Shown: positions 18,064 to 27,906, counted from the stretch's first letter. The stretch is DNA of 64,000 nt from Salinispora vitiensis (GCF_000378825.1 NZ_KB900388.1:3164777-3228776), one strand, 5' to 3'. Program-made: numbers and translations. The notes: generated from the letters alone by a model not told the origin.

Positions 18064-18717
18064 GTGACGCGCTCGATCAGGGGTTCCCGCCGGTCGGCCC
18101 TGCTACTGGCCGGGTTGGCGACGAGCGGACTACTGCTCTCCGGATGCAGCGCCGGCCAGGTCTCCGAGACCGCCGAAACCGTACCGTCGATTCAGGGTGT
18201 CAACGTCGCGAGTAAGAGCGGCGACTTCGCTGTTCGTGGCCTGCTGATCGCCTACCCGGGGGTGGACGGCTACCAGGCCGGTGACGACGCGAACCTGGAC
18301 GTGGTCCTCTACAACGACTCGCCGGACCAGGTCACGGTGACCGTCACCACCGAGGGCGCCCAGGAGGTCGTCCGTAGCGACCCCAACGCCCCGCTCGAGG
18401 AAAGCCCGGCAACGACGGTCACCGAGACTGCGCCCTCCGCTGGCCTGCCGGCCCAGATCGTGGTGCCGCCGCTGAGTTTCGCCCAGCTCAACTCGGAGGC
18501 GCCAGCGGTGCTGCGGCTGATCGGGCTGGATCAGCCGCTGCGGGTCGGCGAGAGTGTCTTCGTGACCTTCGACTTCGGTGGCACCACGATCCGGGCCGCG
18601 GCGCCGGTCGCCGTGCCGCTCACCCCGGCCGCTCCCCCGGAGCCGATCATCGAGCGCCACACCGGCTTCGAGGAGCTGGAGGACGGGCACGGCGGTCCGG
18701 GTGGCGCCGGGCACTGA
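18064..18717 (+). CDS. lpqE: LpqE-like lipoprotein
   Basis: 217 residues from GTG 18064, chosen because GAGGAGG lies 6 nt upstream; an ATG at 18046 is less favoured. Signal peptide with lipobox LLLSGC, mature N-terminus at the cysteine followed by SAGQVSETAETVPSIQG. That start is close to mycobacterial LpqE (CGAGQISQTA...). The rest is a beta-sandwich-like domain and an acidic, Gly-rich tail. It precedes radA exactly as Rv3584 precedes Rv3585. Role unknown; extracytoplasmic membrane-bound protein. Confidence 0.85.
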   Translation: MTRSIRGSRRSALLLAGLATSGLLLSGCSAGQVSETAETVPSIQGVNVASKSGDFAVRGLLIAYPGVDGYQAGDDANLDVVLYNDSPDQVTVTVTTEGAQEVVRSDPNAPLEESPATTVTETAPSAGLPAQIVVPPLSFAQLNSEAPAVLRLIGLDQPLRVGESVFVTFDFGGTTIRAAAPVAVPLTPAAPPEPIIERHTGFEELEDGHGGPGGAGH

Positions 18718-18733
18718 TCGTCGACGCGACGGT

Positions 18734-18748
18734 TAACGTCCTGGGGTG
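18734..18748 (+). promoter_or_regulatory. Leaderless promoter of radA
   Basis: TAACGT (18734-18739) is a TAnnnT -10 hexamer placed exactly 6 nt before the radA GTG (18746). There is no ribosome-binding site in the gap. This is the arrangement of leaderless actinobacterial mRNAs. No -35 consensus is seen. Confidence 0.5.
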
Positions 18749-20185
18749 ACCACCTCCCGATCCGGCCGCGCCGGCCCGACCGGCGCCCGCGCCGCCCGCG
18801 CACCCCGCCCCGCCTACGAGTGCGACGCCTGCGGCCACCAACCACCGAAGTGGGTTGGCCGCTGCCCGGAGTGCGGCGAGTGGGGCTCGGTCGTCGAGTG
18901 CACGCTGACCGGCCCGACCGTCTCCGGCCGGGTGGTCAGCTCCCGGCTGCCGGCCGAGCCGGCGCGGCCGATCGCCACCATCAGCGCCGCGCCCGCGCGC
19001 GCCCGCCCGACCGGGGTCAGCGAACTCGACCGGGTGCTCGGCGGCGGCCTGGTTCCGGGCGCGGTGGTGTTGCTCGCCGGCGAGCCGGGGGTCGGCAAGT
19101 CGACCCTGCTCCTCGACGTGGCGCAGCAGTGGGCCGCTGGCGGCGCCAACCCATCGCTCGTGGTCAGTGGCGAGGAGTCGGTCAGCCAGGTCCGGTTGCG
19201 CGCCGAACGGATGGGCGCCCTGCACGAGCAGCTCTATCTGGCGGCCGAGAGCGACCTCGCCGCGGTGCTCGGGCACCTCGACGCGGTCAAGCCGGGGCTG
19301 CTGGTACTGGATTCGGTGCAGACGATCTCGACCACCGGCAGCGAAGGGGTGCCCGGCGGGGTGACCCAGGTCCGTGCGGTCACCGCGGCCCTGGTGGCGG
19401 TCGCCAAGGAGCGGGGCATCGCGACGCTGCTGGTGGGGCACGTCACCAAGGACGGCCAGGTGGCCGGTCCACGGGTGCTGGAGCACCTGGTTGACGTGGT
19501 GCTGCACTTCGAAGGGGACAAACACTCGTCCCTGCGGTTGGTGCGGGGGGTGAAGAACCGGTTCGGCGCGGCCGACGAGGTCGGCTGCTTCGAGATGCAC
19601 GAGGGCGGGATCAGCAGTCTGGCCGACCCGTCCGGGCTCTTTCTCACCCGCTACTCGGAGCCGGTTCCCGGCACCTGTGTCACGGTGGCGATGGAGGGGC
19701 GACGTGCGCTGGTCACCGAGGTACAGGCGCTGATCGGGGCGACGGTGGCCGGGTCGCCCCGACGAACGGTCTCCGGCCTCGACTCAGCCCGACTCGCGAT
19801 GGTCCTGGCGGTGCTCCAACGACGCACCGAGCGGCTGACCCTGCACGATCGGGAGGTCTTCGCGGCCACTGTTGGCGGCATCCGGGTCGTCGAGCCCGCC
19901 GCCGACCTGGCGGTTGCTCTGGCGGTCGCCTCCGGCGGGCTCAACCTCGCGATCACCCCGCACCTGGTGGCGATCGGGGAGGTCGGGCTCACCGGGGAGG
20001 TACGTCGGGTGGGGGCGGTGCCGCGCCGCCTGGCCGAGGCGGCCCGGCTTGGCTTCCGGCTCGCGCTCGTACCACCGGGCTGTGGTCCGGAGAGCACCGG
20101 CGTCCGCGCCGAACAGCTACGAGTGATCGAAGTCAGCGATGTCCGGGCCGCGCTTCAAGCGGTCGCGCGGGTATCAGCCGAATAA
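18746..20185 (+). CDS. radA: DNA repair protein RadA
   Basis: RecA-like branch-migration ATPase of recombinational repair. 479 residues. A four-cysteine zinc finger (C26, C29, C40, C43: YECDACG and GRCPECGEWG) precedes Walker A GEPGVGKS (112-119) and the RadA-specific KNRFG motif (270-274). The C-terminal Lon-protease-like domain (from about 370, HDREVFAATVGGIRVVEPAA) lacks protease function in the family. It starts 28 bp after lpqE and has its own apparent leaderless promoter. disA follows after 133 bp. Confidence 0.97.
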   Translation: MTTSRSGRAGPTGARAARAPRPAYECDACGHQPPKWVGRCPECGEWGSVVECTLTGPTVSGRVVSSRLPAEPARPIATISAAPARARPTGVSELDRVLGGGLVPGAVVLLAGEPGVGKSTLLLDVAQQWAAGGANPSLVVSGEESVSQVRLRAERMGALHEQLYLAAESDLAAVLGHLDAVKPGLLVLDSVQTISTTGSEGVPGGVTQVRAVTAALVAVAKERGIATLLVGHVTKDGQVAGPRVLEHLVDVVLHFEGDKHSSLRLVRGVKNRFGAADEVGCFEMHEGGISSLADPSGLFLTRYSEPVPGTCVTVAMEGRRALVTEVQALIGATVAGSPRRTVSGLDSARLAMVLAVLQRRTERLTLHDREVFAATVGGIRVVEPAADLAVALAVASGGLNLAITPHLVAIGEVGLTGEVRRVGAVPRRLAEAARLGFRLALVPPGCGPESTGVRAEQLRVIEVSDVRAALQAVARVSAE

Positions 20186-20306
20186 CCTTCAGCCCCGTTA
20201 ATACAGAAAGCTTCCCAATAAAGGGCTATTAAGCGGTTGGATCGGTTAATTCAGGCAGCACGACACATCACAGTAACCGCGACAACACCCACCGCAGAGT
20301 AGTCCG

Positions 20307-20321
20307 TAGACTGTCCCCGTG
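20307..20321 (+). promoter_or_regulatory. Leaderless promoter of disA
   Basis: TAGACT (20307-20312), a near-ideal actinobacterial -10 box, ends 6 nt before GTG 20319. That places the transcription start at the start codon and supports this start despite a 40-residue N-terminal extension. The 133-bp region upstream is relatively AT-rich. A c-di-AMP (ydaO) riboswitch is not visible. Confidence 0.6.
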
Positions 20322-21494
20322 CCGACCGACCGCGACACCACCAAGCCTGCCGGCGCGACACCACACGCCCGCACCGGTGCCGTGGGTTCGACCGCCCGTC
20401 CGATCAGCGTGCACGTGACCGGAGGCGCGGCCAGTGACCCAGTGCGCGCCAACCTGGCCCTGATGGCACCCGGCACCGCCCTCCGGGACGGGCTGGAGCG
20501 AATCCTCCGCGGACGCACCGGCGCCCTGATCGTCCTGGGCTGCGACCGGGTCGTCGAGAGCCTCTGCACCGGCGGCTTCCCGCTCGACGTGGAGTTCTCC
20601 GCCACCCGCGTCCGCGAGCTGTGCAAAATGGATGGCGCCGTGGTGCTCTCCAGCGACGGCAGCCGGATCGTCCGGGCGGCAGTGCATCTGATGCCCGACC
20701 CCTCGATCCCGACCGAGGAGTCCGGCACCCGGCACCGCACCGCCGAGCGGGTTGCCCGTCAGACCGGCTACCCGGTCATCTCGGTGAGCCAGTCGATGCG
20801 GATCATCAGCCTCTACGTCAACGGCCAGCGGCACGTGCTGGACGACTCGGCCGCCATCCTCTCCCGGGCCAACCAGGCACTCGCCACGCTCGAGCGCTAC
20901 AAGCTACGCCTGGACGAGGTCTCCGGCACCCTCTCCGCCCTGGAGATCGAGGACCTGGTCACCGTCCGGGACGCGGTCGCCGTCGTGCAACGACTCGAGA
21001 TGGTCCGTCGAATCGCCGACGAGATCGCCGGATACGTCGTGGAGTTGGGCACCGACGGCCGGCTCCTCGCGCTACAACTCGACGAGCTGATGGCCGGTGT
21101 GGACGCCGACCGCACCCTGGTCATCCGGGACTACCTGCCCAGCGGCCGCAAGCCCCGTACCCTTGACGAGGCCCTGGTCGAGCTGGACCTGCTGACCGCG
21201 GCCGAGTTGATCGACCTGGTCGCGGTCAGCCGAGCGATCGGCTACCCGGCCGCCGCCGACGCACTCGACGCCGCGCTCAGCCCTCGCGGGTTCCGGCTAC
21301 TGGCCAAGGTGCCGCGGCTGCCGGTGGCGATCGTTGACCGCCTGGTGGGGCACTTCGGCAGCCTTCAGCGGCTGCTCGGCGCGACCGTGGAGGACCTGCA
21401 GGCCGTCGAGGGCGTCGGCGACGCCCGGGCCAGGGGCGTCCGAGAAGGACTCTCCCGGCTCGCCGAGGCCTCGATCCTGGAACGCTACGTCTGA
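20319..21494 (+). CDS. disA: DNA integrity scanning protein / diadenylate cyclase
   Basis: Makes cyclic di-AMP from two ATP and scans DNA for branched lesions. 391 residues. The DAC domain carries DGA (105-107) and GTRHRTAER (136-144). A linker helix region follows, then a C-terminal helix-hairpin-helix DNA-binding domain ([27 protein letters not shown]). About 40 residues precede the usual start of the family ([20 protein letters not shown]); the leaderless promoter supports GTG 20319. radA-disA adjacency is conserved, and RadA is known to modulate DisA in other bacteria. Confidence 0.97.
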   Translation: MPTDRDTTKPAGATPHARTGAVGSTARPISVHVTGGAASDPVRANLALMAPGTALRDGLERILRGRTGALIVLGCDRVVESLCTGGFPLDVEFSATRVRELCKMDGAVVLSSDGSRIVRAAVHLMPDPSIPTEESGTRHRTAERVARQTGYPVISVSQSMRIISLYVNGQRHVLDDSAAILSRANQALATLERYKLRLDEVSGTLSALEIEDLVTVRDAVAVVQRLEMVRRIADEIAGYVVELGTDGRLLALQLDELMAGVDADRTLVIRDYLPSGRKPRTLDEALVELDLLTAAELIDLVAVSRAIGYPAAADALDAALSPRGFRLLAKVPRLPVAIVDRLVGHFGSLQRLLGATVEDLQAVEGVGDARARGVREGLSRLAEASILERYV

Positions 21495-21520
21495 CCCCCC
21501 CCGCCAGCCGTACGGCTCGG

Positions 21521-22231
21521 TCAGCCGCCGACCTCGAGCTCCACCGGCTCGCTGTGCTTCGTGCCGACCCGGGCGAACACCTGGTAGGTGCCGGGCGGCG
21601 CTTCGGGGCCAATGGCGACCCCACCCTGACAGCGGGTGTCGTCGTTGCCGTTCCAGGTGACCCCGAAGGACCGCTCAAAGTTCGGCGTGAACGACTGGAC
21701 GTACGAGCCCTCGGCGATGCCACAGCTGTCGGAGGACCAGATCGTCGCCGCCCCGGACTTGAGGAACAGCTCCTGTAGGTCCGCGCCGACATCCCGGCTG
21801 CAGGTCCGGTCCGAAATATTTTTGATCTTAAATTTCAGTTCTACGGCATCGCCCTGGCCCACCGACGTCGGCTGGGCGTCAGCGATCACGCTGATGTCGG
21901 CATCGGTGCAGTCTCCGTCGCCGGTACTCGGGGGCACCTGGGGCGGGTCATCCACCTCAGCCCCCTCGGACGGCTCGGGGTTGGGCGGCTCCTCCCCACC
22001 GGCGTCGCCCGGGTCATCCGGGGGATCCGCCTGCCCGGCCGGGGTTTCGGAGTCGGCTGGGGAGTCGCCGGAGGGCTGCTCTTGCCCGCTGGCGTTCTTG
22101 CTGGCGGATTCGTCCGAATTACCCCATGAGGAGTAGAAAACCACCACCAGAAAGAGCAACACCGCTCCGAGTACAACGGCGCGACGCCGCCAGTAAACGG
22201 CGGGGGGCAAGGGGCCGACCGTCAGACGCAT
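21521..22231 (-). CDS. Membrane-anchored hypothetical protein (Rv3587c-like)
   Basis: 236 residues. One N-terminal membrane anchor (about 19-35, VVLGAVLLFLVVVFYSS), then an acidic Ser/Pro/Asp-rich spacer (about 36-105), then a cysteine-containing beta-sandwich domain (CTDADISVIADAQPTSVGQG to the end) with FKIKNISDRTCSRDVG and SFGVTWNGNDDTRC. The domain looks like an extracellular immunoglobulin-like fold (DUF4232-like). Its position next to disA matches Rv3587c of M. tuberculosis. Function unknown. A TACGGT hexamer lies 8 nt before the ATG, suggesting a very short leader. Confidence 0.7.
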   Translation of the reverse strand: MRLTVGPLPPAVYWRRRAVVLGAVLLFLVVVFYSSWGNSDESASKNASGQEQPSGDSPADSETPAGQADPPDDPGDAGGEEPPNPEPSEGAEVDDPPQVPPSTGDGDCTDADISVIADAQPTSVGQGDAVELKFKIKNISDRTCSRDVGADLQELFLKSGAATIWSSDSCGIAEGSYVQSFTPNFERSFGVTWNGNDDTRCQGGVAIGPEAPPGTYQVFARVGTKHSEPVELEVGG

Positions 22232-22361
22232 GATGCTCTACCGTAGCGGTGCCACGTGCGGCAACCGACAGCGACGCGCCGAATCAGTCCAGCAATGAAA
22301 GCTTTTCTCCACTTACAACAGTCCAAACCACCAAGGGTACGGGCGGGAAAGCGGAAAGTGA

Positions 22362-22925
22362 TCACAGATACACCTTGCGCTGGTACACGGCATGGGCACC
22401 GGCGACCCGGTCCAAAAACAGCAGACCCGCACAGTGGTCGATCTCGTGTTGCAGGGCCCGCGCCTCGAACGCGTCGGTGACCAACCGAACCGTCGCGCCG
22501 GTTCCCGGCAGCGCCCCCTCCACCACCAGGCGGCCGGCGCGCTTGACGTCACCGGTCAGATCCGGCACGGACATGCACCCCTCCCGGCCCGCCTTCCACC
22601 GACTGGCCTCCACCACGACCGCGTTGCACAGCACGAACGCACCGTGCCCGATGCCGGCCTTCGGATGGCCGGTGACATCCACCGCGAAGACCCGGGCACC
22701 GACCCCGACCTGCGGGGCGGCCAGACCGACGCAGCCCGGAGCGACCCGCATCGTGGCGACCAGATCGGCGGCGAGGCGTACCGTCTGCTCCGCCGTCGGA
22801 TCCACCTCGCCGGCGGCCCGGGTGAGCACCGCGGCCGGGGCGGACACCACCGGTCGCACCTGACCCGGCGGGCCCAGCACGTCCAGCGTCCAGTCGCCGA
22901 GGCCGACACGCTCCTCGCGGTTCAC
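22362..22925 (-). CDS. def: Peptide deformylase
   Basis: Removes the formyl group from N-terminal formyl-methionine of new proteins. 187 residues with all three motifs: GLAAPQVG (67-74), EGCMSVPD (115-122, metal ligand C117) and QHEIDH (159-164, H160/E161/H164). It starts at GTG 22925, overlapping the ACT-protein stop by 4 nt (GTGA), so it is translationally coupled. Genomes of this group usually have several def copies; no fmt gene is adjacent here. Confidence 0.93.
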   Translation of the reverse strand: MNREERVGLGDWTLDVLGPPGQVRPVVSAPAAVLTRAAGEVDPTAEQTVRLAADLVATMRVAPGCVGLAAPQVGVGARVFAVDVTGHPKAGIGHGAFVLCNAVVVEASRWKAGREGCMSVPDLTGDVKRAGRLVVEGALPGTGATVRLVTDAFEARALQHEIDHCAGLLFLDRVAGAHAVYQRKVYL

Positions 22926-23434
22926 AGCAGATCCGGGTCGGCCGGCCGGAGGGTTACCTCCACCCCGAGTGCCGCGGCAGTCGCCGCCAGCCGGGCCGTC
23001 ACCTGCTCGGCCACGTCCGGCGACAGCTCGACCTCAGCGAGGACGACGTAGAGCGTGCCGGCGAGGCGGGTACTCAGGTCCGTGACGTTGCCGCCCGCCT
23101 CCGCGAGCACCCGGGTCATCGCGGCGACGATGCCCATCCGATCAGCACCATGCACCGCCAGCACGTACGGCGCGCCGCTCGACGTCTGCTCCCCGTCGGG
23201 CACCACCGCGCGTACCGTCGCCAGGAGCTGACCGTCGGCGGCGAGCGGCGCCAGCGCGGCCTCGGCCTCGGCGGCAGCCGGGCCCACGCAGATCAACGTC
23301 ATCGCGAAATGCCCCCGGAGCCGGGTCATGGTGCTGTCGGTGAGGTTCGCGCCGAGGCGGGCGAGCACCTCGGCCACATCGGCCACGATGCCGGGCCGGT
23401 CCCGACCGATGACGGTGATGGCGAGCTCACTCAT
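22922..23434 (-). CDS. Double-ACT domain protein (GcvR-like)
   Basis: 170 residues from ATG 23434 with GGGGAGAA upstream. Two ACT domains in tandem: residues 2-75 (LAITVIGRDRPGIVADVAEV) and about 85-165 (YVLAVHGADRMGIVAAMTRV). Proteins of this layout resemble the glycine-cleavage regulator GcvR and bind amino acids; no DNA-binding domain is present. It is coupled to def by a 4-nt overlap. Confidence 0.85.
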   Translation of the reverse strand: MSELAITVIGRDRPGIVADVAEVLARLGANLTDSTMTRLRGHFAMTLICVGPAAAEAEAALAPLAADGQLLATVRAVVPDGEQTSSGAPYVLAVHGADRMGIVAAMTRVLAEAGGNVTDLSTRLAGTLYVVLAEVELSPDVAEQVTARLAATAAALGVEVTLRPADPDLL

Positions 23435-23587
23435 CCCCGGATTCTCCCCGATCAGGCCCACAACGCCACCCAATTACCGCCCGCTCGACCACTCGTCATT
23501 ACTGCCCGCTCGACCATTCTCGGGACTGGTCAGCGGGTTGGCCGCCATGGGGGCGCGCGTCCCGCGGCGTGACATGATCGACCGACG

Positions 23588-24487
23588 ATGACTGAACCGA
23601 CCTTCACCACCCGGGTCAGCCGGTGGTACACGCAGCACGCCCGGGACCTGCCCTGGCGGCGCCCCGAGGTTGGCGCCTGGGCCATCCTCGTCAGTGAGGT
23701 GATGCTCCAGCAGACCCCGGTCGCCCGAGTGCTGCCCGCCTGGACGGACTGGATGGCCCGCTGGCCTGCCCCGGCCGACCTGGCGGCGGAGCCGCCCGCA
23801 GAGGCGATCCGGATGTGGGGGCGGCTCGGCTACCCACGGCGGGCGGTCCGACTGCGTGAGGCCGCGGTGGCGATCGTGGAGCGGCACGACGGACAGGTGC
23901 CGAACCGGCTGGAGCAGCTGCTGGCCCTACCCGGGGTTGGCACGTACACGGCGCGGGCCGTAGCCGCGTTCGCGTACGGGCAGCGGCACCCGGTCGTGGA
24001 CACCAACGTACGGCGGGTGATCTCTCGGGCGGTCGCGGGCGAACCGGACGCCGGCCCCGCCACCCGCCCGGCCGACCTGGTCGCCGCCGAGGAGCTGCTG
24101 CCGGCGGAACCGGCCGCCGCCGCGCTGGCCAGTGCGGCCTTCATGGAGCTGGGGGCGGTGGTCTGCACGGCCCGGTCGCCGCGGTGCGGGAGTTGCCCGG
24201 TCGCCTCGATCTGCGCCTGGCGGGCCGCCGGGGAGCCGGCGCCGACCGGCCCCACCCGACGTCCGCAACGGTACGCGGGCACCGACCGTCAGGTCCGTGG
24301 GCTACTGCTCGGTGTGCTCCGGGAGGCAACCGCCCCGGTACCCCGGCAACGCCTGGACCAGGTGTGGGCCGACGAAGCCCAGCGTTTTCGGGCGTTGGCC
24401 GGCCTAGTCGACGACGGTCTCGTGGAGCAGGTCAACGAGGCGTCCTTCCGGCTCGCCGGGGACGGACCGCCGATCCTCGTCCACTGA
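23588..24487 (+). CDS. mutY: A/G-specific adenine glycosylase
   Basis: Removes adenine mispaired with 8-oxoguanine or G. 299 residues. Catalytic E37 in SEVMLQQTP, helix-hairpin-helix LPGVGTYTA (114-122) and catalytic D138 in VVDTNVRRV. The [4Fe-4S] cluster cysteines are C193, C200, C203 and C209 with the canonical spacing. The C-terminal NUDIX-like 8-oxoG recognition domain of longer MutY proteins appears reduced to about 60 residues, as in Rv3589. It converges with clpC across a strong palindromic terminator. Confidence 0.95.
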   Translation: MTEPTFTTRVSRWYTQHARDLPWRRPEVGAWAILVSEVMLQQTPVARVLPAWTDWMARWPAPADLAAEPPAEAIRMWGRLGYPRRAVRLREAAVAIVERHDGQVPNRLEQLLALPGVGTYTARAVAAFAYGQRHPVVDTNVRRVISRAVAGEPDAGPATRPADLVAAEELLPAEPAAAALASAAFMELGAVVCTARSPRCGSCPVASICAWRAAGEPAPTGPTRRPQRYAGTDRQVRGLLLGVLREATAPVPRQRLDQVWADEAQRFRALAGLVDDGLVEQVNEASFRLAGDGPPILVH

Positions 24488-24489
24488 GC

Positions 24490-24531
24490 ACGAGAACGGC
24501 CCGATGGCGATCGCCATCGGGCCGTTCTCGT
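24490..24531. terminator. 42-bp perfect palindrome, bidirectional terminator between mutY and clpC
   Basis: Each 21-base arm, starting ACGAGAACGGCCCGATGGCG, is exactly complementary to the other with no loop bases. It sits 2 bp after the mutY stop and 17 bp before the clpC stop. On both strands it would form a very stable hairpin, fitting a shared rho-independent-type terminator without a long U-tract. Confidence 0.75.
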
Positions 24532-24548
24532 CGGTTGGACCTGCCGGC

Positions 24549-27083
24549 CTACGCCGTTTCGTCCGCCCCCGTGGCGGCACCGCCGAGGTCGGCGGGGACC
24601 GCGTCCGGCAGCTCGGCCGGTTTGTCGGTGCCGCGGAAGGTGAGGCTGGAGGAATCGATGTCGGCCGGATCACCCTCGCAGTCAACGATGACGATCTGGC
24701 CGGGGTTGAGCTCGTTGAACAGGATCCGCTCGGAGAGGTTGTCCTCGATGTCGCGCTGGATCGTACGGCGCAGCGGCCGGGCACCGAGGACCGGGTCGAA
24801 GCCCTTCGTCGCCAGGTACTGCTTGGCGTTGTCGGTGAGCTCCAGCCCCATGTCCTTGTTGCGCAGCTGGGTCTCGATCCGACCGATCATGATATCGACG
24901 ATCGAGAGGATCTCCCGGTGGCGTAGCTGGTGGAAGACGATGGTGTCGTCGATCCGGTTGAGGAACTCCGGCCGGAAGTGCTGCTTGAGCTCGTCGTTGA
25001 CCTTCTGCTTCATCCGGTCGTAGTTCGAGTCGGAGTCATCGGAGGCCTGGAAGCCCAGCGAGACCGCCTTGGCGACGTCGCGGGTACCGAGGTTGGTCGT
25101 CAGGATGATGACCGTGTTCTTGAAGTCCACGATCCGGCCCTGACCGTCGGTGAGCCGCCCGTCCTCGAGGATCTGCAGCAGCGTGTTGAACACGTCCGGG
25201 TGGGCCTTCTCGATCTCGTCGAAGAGGACCACGCTGAACGGCCGCCGACGGACCTTCTCGGTCAGCTGCCCGCCCTCGTCGTAGCCGACGTAGCCGGGAG
25301 GCGCACCGACGAGCCGGGACACCGTGTACCGGTCGTGGAACTCGGACATGTCCAGCTGGATCAACGCGTCCTCGCTGCCGAAGAGGAACTCCGCGAGGGC
25401 CTTGGACAGCTCGGTCTTACCGACCCCGGACGGGCCGGCGAAGATGAACGAGCCGGACGGCCGCTTCGGGTCCTTCAGACCGGCCCGCGTGCGGCGGATC
25501 GCCTTCGACACCGCCTTGACCGCGTCCTCCTGGCCGATGACCCGCTTGTGCAGCTCGTCTTCCATCCGCAGCAGCCGGGAGGTCTCCTCCTCGGTCAGCT
25601 TGTAGACCGGGATACCCGTCCAGTTACCGAGCACCTCGGCGATCTGCTCGTCGTCGACCTCGGTCACGACATCCAGGTCGCCGGCCTTCCACTCCTTCTC
25701 CCGCTGCGCCTTCTGACCCAGCAGTTGCTTCTCGGTGTCCCGCAGCTGCGCGGCCCGTTCGAAGTCCTGCGCGTCGATCGCGGACTCCTTGTCCCGACGC
25801 ACCTGCGCGATCCGCTCATCGAAGTCCCGCAGGTCTGGCGGCGCGGTCATCCGCCGGATCCGCATCCGCGCGCCCGCCTCATCAATCAGATCGATCGCCT
25901 TGTCCGGCAGGAATCGATCCGAGATGTACCGGTCGGCCAGGGTCGCCGCCGCCACCAGGGCCGCGTCCGTGATCGACACTCGGTGGTGCGCCTCGTAGCG
26001 GTCCCGCAGCCCCTTCAGAATCTCAATGGTGTGCGGCAACGATGGCTCACCCACCTGGATGGGCTGGAACCGGCGCTCCAGCGCGGCATCCTTCTCCAGG
26101 TGCTTGCGGTACTCATCCAGCGTCGTCGCGCCGATGGTCTGCAACTCACCCCGCGCCAGCATCGGCTTCAGAATGCTCGCCGCGTCGATCGCACCCTCGG
26201 CGGCACCCGCACCCACCAGCGTGTGGATCTCGTCAATGAACAGGATGATGTCACCACGGGTGCGGATCTCCTTGAGGACCTTCTTCAACCGCTCCTCGAA
26301 GTCACCCCGATACCGTGAACCGGCCACCAGAGCACCCAGGTCAAGGGTGTAGAGCTGCTTGTCCTTCAGCGTCTCGGGCACCTCGCCCTTGACGATCCGC
26401 TGCGACAGGCCCTCCACCACGGCGGTCTTACCCACACCGGGCTCACCGATCAGCACCGGATTGTTCTTCGTCCGCCGGGACAGCACCTGCATGACCCGCT
26501 CGATCTCTTTTTCCCGACCGATAACCGGGTCGAGCTTGCCCTCCCGGGCCGCCTGCGTCAGATTGCGACCGAACTGGTCCAACACCAAGCTCGTCGAGGG
26601 AGCGGCCTCACCCGGCGCCGTACCCGCCGCCGCCGGCTCCTTGCCCTGATAACCCGACAACAGCTGGATCACCTGCTGACGGACCCGATTCAGGTCCGCC
26701 CCCAACTTCACCAGCACCTGCGCCGCCACGCCCTCACCCTCACGGATCAGGCCCAGCAGAATGTGCTCGGTGCCGATGTAGTTGTGCCCGAGCTGCAGCG
26801 CCTCCCGCAGCGAGAGCTCCAGCACCTTCTTGGCCCGCGGGGTGAACGGAATATGACCACTCGGCGCCTGCTGGCCCTGCCCGATGATCTCCTCAACCTG
26901 CTGGCGCACGCCCTCCAGGGAGATCCCCAGACTCTCCAGCGCCTTGGCGGCCACGCCCTCACCCTCGTGGATCAGGCCCAGCAGAATGTGCTCAGTACCA
27001 ATGTAATTGTGGTTGAGCATCCGGGCCTCTTCTTGGGCCAGGACAACAACCCGACGCGCTCGGTCGGTGAACCGCTCGAACAT
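24549..27083 (-). CDS. clpC: ATP-dependent Clp protease ATPase subunit ClpC
   Basis: AAA+ unfoldase feeding ClpP1P2; 844 residues. Two N-terminal Clp_N repeats (1-150, with [20 protein letters not shown] occurring twice). AAA1 has Walker A GEPGVGKT (213-220) and Walker B LFIDEIH. A UVR/M-type coiled-coil segment lies at about 420-460. AAA2 has Walker A GPSGVGKT (550-557), followed by the C-terminal D2-small domain. The acidic tail ends in TGADETA. It ends at the palindromic terminator shared with mutY. Essential in actinobacteria. Confidence 0.98.
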   Translation of the reverse strand: MFERFTDRARRVVVLAQEEARMLNHNYIGTEHILLGLIHEGEGVAAKALESLGISLEGVRQQVEEIIGQGQQAPSGHIPFTPRAKKVLELSLREALQLGHNYIGTEHILLGLIREGEGVAAQVLVKLGADLNRVRQQVIQLLSGYQGKEPAAAGTAPGEAAPSTSLVLDQFGRNLTQAAREGKLDPVIGREKEIERVMQVLSRRTKNNPVLIGEPGVGKTAVVEGLSQRIVKGEVPETLKDKQLYTLDLGALVAGSRYRGDFEERLKKVLKEIRTRGDIILFIDEIHTLVGAGAAEGAIDAASILKPMLARGELQTIGATTLDEYRKHLEKDAALERRFQPIQVGEPSLPHTIEILKGLRDRYEAHHRVSITDAALVAAATLADRYISDRFLPDKAIDLIDEAGARMRIRRMTAPPDLRDFDERIAQVRRDKESAIDAQDFERAAQLRDTEKQLLGQKAQREKEWKAGDLDVVTEVDDEQIAEVLGNWTGIPVYKLTEEETSRLLRMEDELHKRVIGQEDAVKAVSKAIRRTRAGLKDPKRPSGSFIFAGPSGVGKTELSKALAEFLFGSEDALIQLDMSEFHDRYTVSRLVGAPPGYVGYDEGGQLTEKVRRRPFSVVLFDEIEKAHPDVFNTLLQILEDGRLTDGQGRIVDFKNTVIILTTNLGTRDVAKAVSLGFQASDDSDSNYDRMKQKVNDELKQHFRPEFLNRIDDTIVFHQLRHREILSIVDIMIGRIETQLRNKDMGLELTDNAKQYLATKGFDPVLGARPLRRTIQRDIEDNLSERILFNELNPGQIVIVDCEGDPADIDSSSLTFRGTDKPAELPDAVPADLGGAATGADETA

Positions 27084-27276
27084 GCCCTCGTGCTCCTCAC
27101 ATACCGTGCGCCTCGATGATCTAGATCGTGGCGGGGCCGCTGCGTGAACGCCCGGGATGGGCGTCCGTGCCTTTTAACTCTATCGCCGCGGGCCGACTCC
27201 GCTGGGGTCCTGCCTCCCCCGGTGGTGCCGGATACGCGCTGTTTTGCCCAACCGTCCGCGCTCAGCAGGTGTTCCG

Positions 27277-27292
27277 GTAGCAGCGCTGCTAC
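27277..27292. promoter_or_regulatory. 16-bp perfect palindrome upstream of clpC
   Basis: GTAGCAGCGCTGCTAC is self-complementary over all 16 bases and stands alone in a gene-free stretch. It is a candidate operator for clpC control. The regulator is unknown and the motif does not match the ClgR consensus I know. Confidence 0.35.
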
Positions 27293-27454
27293 GCGCAGAG
27301 CGAAATTCGACCGCCGCCGGATCGACCCCCCGACGCCCCGGAAAGCGCCACCGACCCGGAAACAGCCCACCCGGCGCACCGCCACGACGACACCACCGGC
27401 CGCCACCAGCGGTAGCGTCCCTCACCCCGACCGCCACCGGGCCGAGACACAGCA

Positions 27455-27488
27455 ACGCCGGCCCGGAGTCTGCGCTCCGGGCCGGCGT
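27455..27488 (-). terminator. Terminator hairpin downstream of lsr2
   Basis: A 14-bp perfect stem (ACGCCGGCCCGGAG and its complement CTCCGGGCCGGCGT) closes a 6-nt loop (TCTGCG), starting 15 bp after the lsr2 stop in the direction of transcription. Confidence 0.7.
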
Positions 27489-27502
27489 CCGCCAGATACC
27501 GG

Positions 27503-27853
27503 TCAGTGGCCGGCGCGAGTGTGGTACTCGTCCACGATCTCCTGCGGGATACGACCCCGGTCGGAAATCTCCTTGCCGGCCTTCTTGGCCCAGGCCCGGA
27601 TCGCCTTGTTCTGCTCACGATCGGCGGTGGCACCGCCCCGGCCCCGGGCAGCCCGGCCACCCACGACCACGCCACCCCGGCCCACCTTCGTGCCGTTGGC
27701 GACGTACGCGGCGAATACCTCCCGCAATTTCTCGGCGTTGACGCTCGACAGGTCGATCTCGTACTGAACGCCGTCGAGGGCGAACTTGACGGTCTCGTCA
27801 GCGTCCCCGCCATCCAGGTCATCGACCAGCTTATGAATGATCTGCTTGGCCAC
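27503..27853 (-). CDS. lsr2: Lsr2 nucleoid-associated protein
   Basis: H-NS-like silencer of AT-rich (often horizontally acquired) DNA. 116 residues from GTG 27853 (MAKQIIHKLVDDLDGG), chosen because family members begin with MAKK/MAKQ; GGAAAGGA is at a suitable distance. An ATG 9 nt upstream is possible. The N-terminal dimerisation domain (VQYEIDLSSVNAEKLREVFA) is followed by a basic GR-rich linker and the C-terminal domain with AT-hook-like RGR (SDRGRIPQEIVDEYH). It lies between lysS and clpC as in mycobacteria. Confidence 0.96.
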   Translation of the reverse strand: MAKQIIHKLVDDLDGGDADETVKFALDGVQYEIDLSSVNAEKLREVFAAYVANGTKVGRGGVVVGGRAARGRGGATADREQNKAIRAWAKKAGKEISDRGRIPQEIVDEYHTRAGH

Positions 27854-27906
27854 GTCCCACATTCCTTTCCAGCAGGGTGCAGCGGTTCTGCGAATCCCGC
27901 AAGAGC

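Larger units (their letters stand above)
27084..27502. promoter_or_regulatory. 419-bp region between clpC and lsr2
   Basis: No gene seen. It must hold the leftward clpC promoter. The perfect 16-bp palindrome GTAGCAGCGCTGCTAC lies at 27277-27292, about 190 bp upstream of clpC. The right end contains the lsr2 terminator hairpin (27455-27488). A consensus ClgR or CtsR operator is not recognisable. Confidence 0.4.

Noticed and set aside
20186..20318. c-di-AMP (ydaO) riboswitch upstream of disA
   Set aside because: The region is only 133 bp, lacks the conserved ydaO core as far as I can see, and a leaderless promoter sits at its end.
24930..26318. Long frame antisense to clpC
   Set aside because: Codon-bias shadow of a highly conserved gene; no recognisable protein features.
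27084..27502. ClgR or CtsR operator upstream of clpC
   Set aside because: The nearest candidate (CGCAGAGCG near 27293-27301) has the wrong spacing between half-sites, and no CtsR heptad repeat is present.
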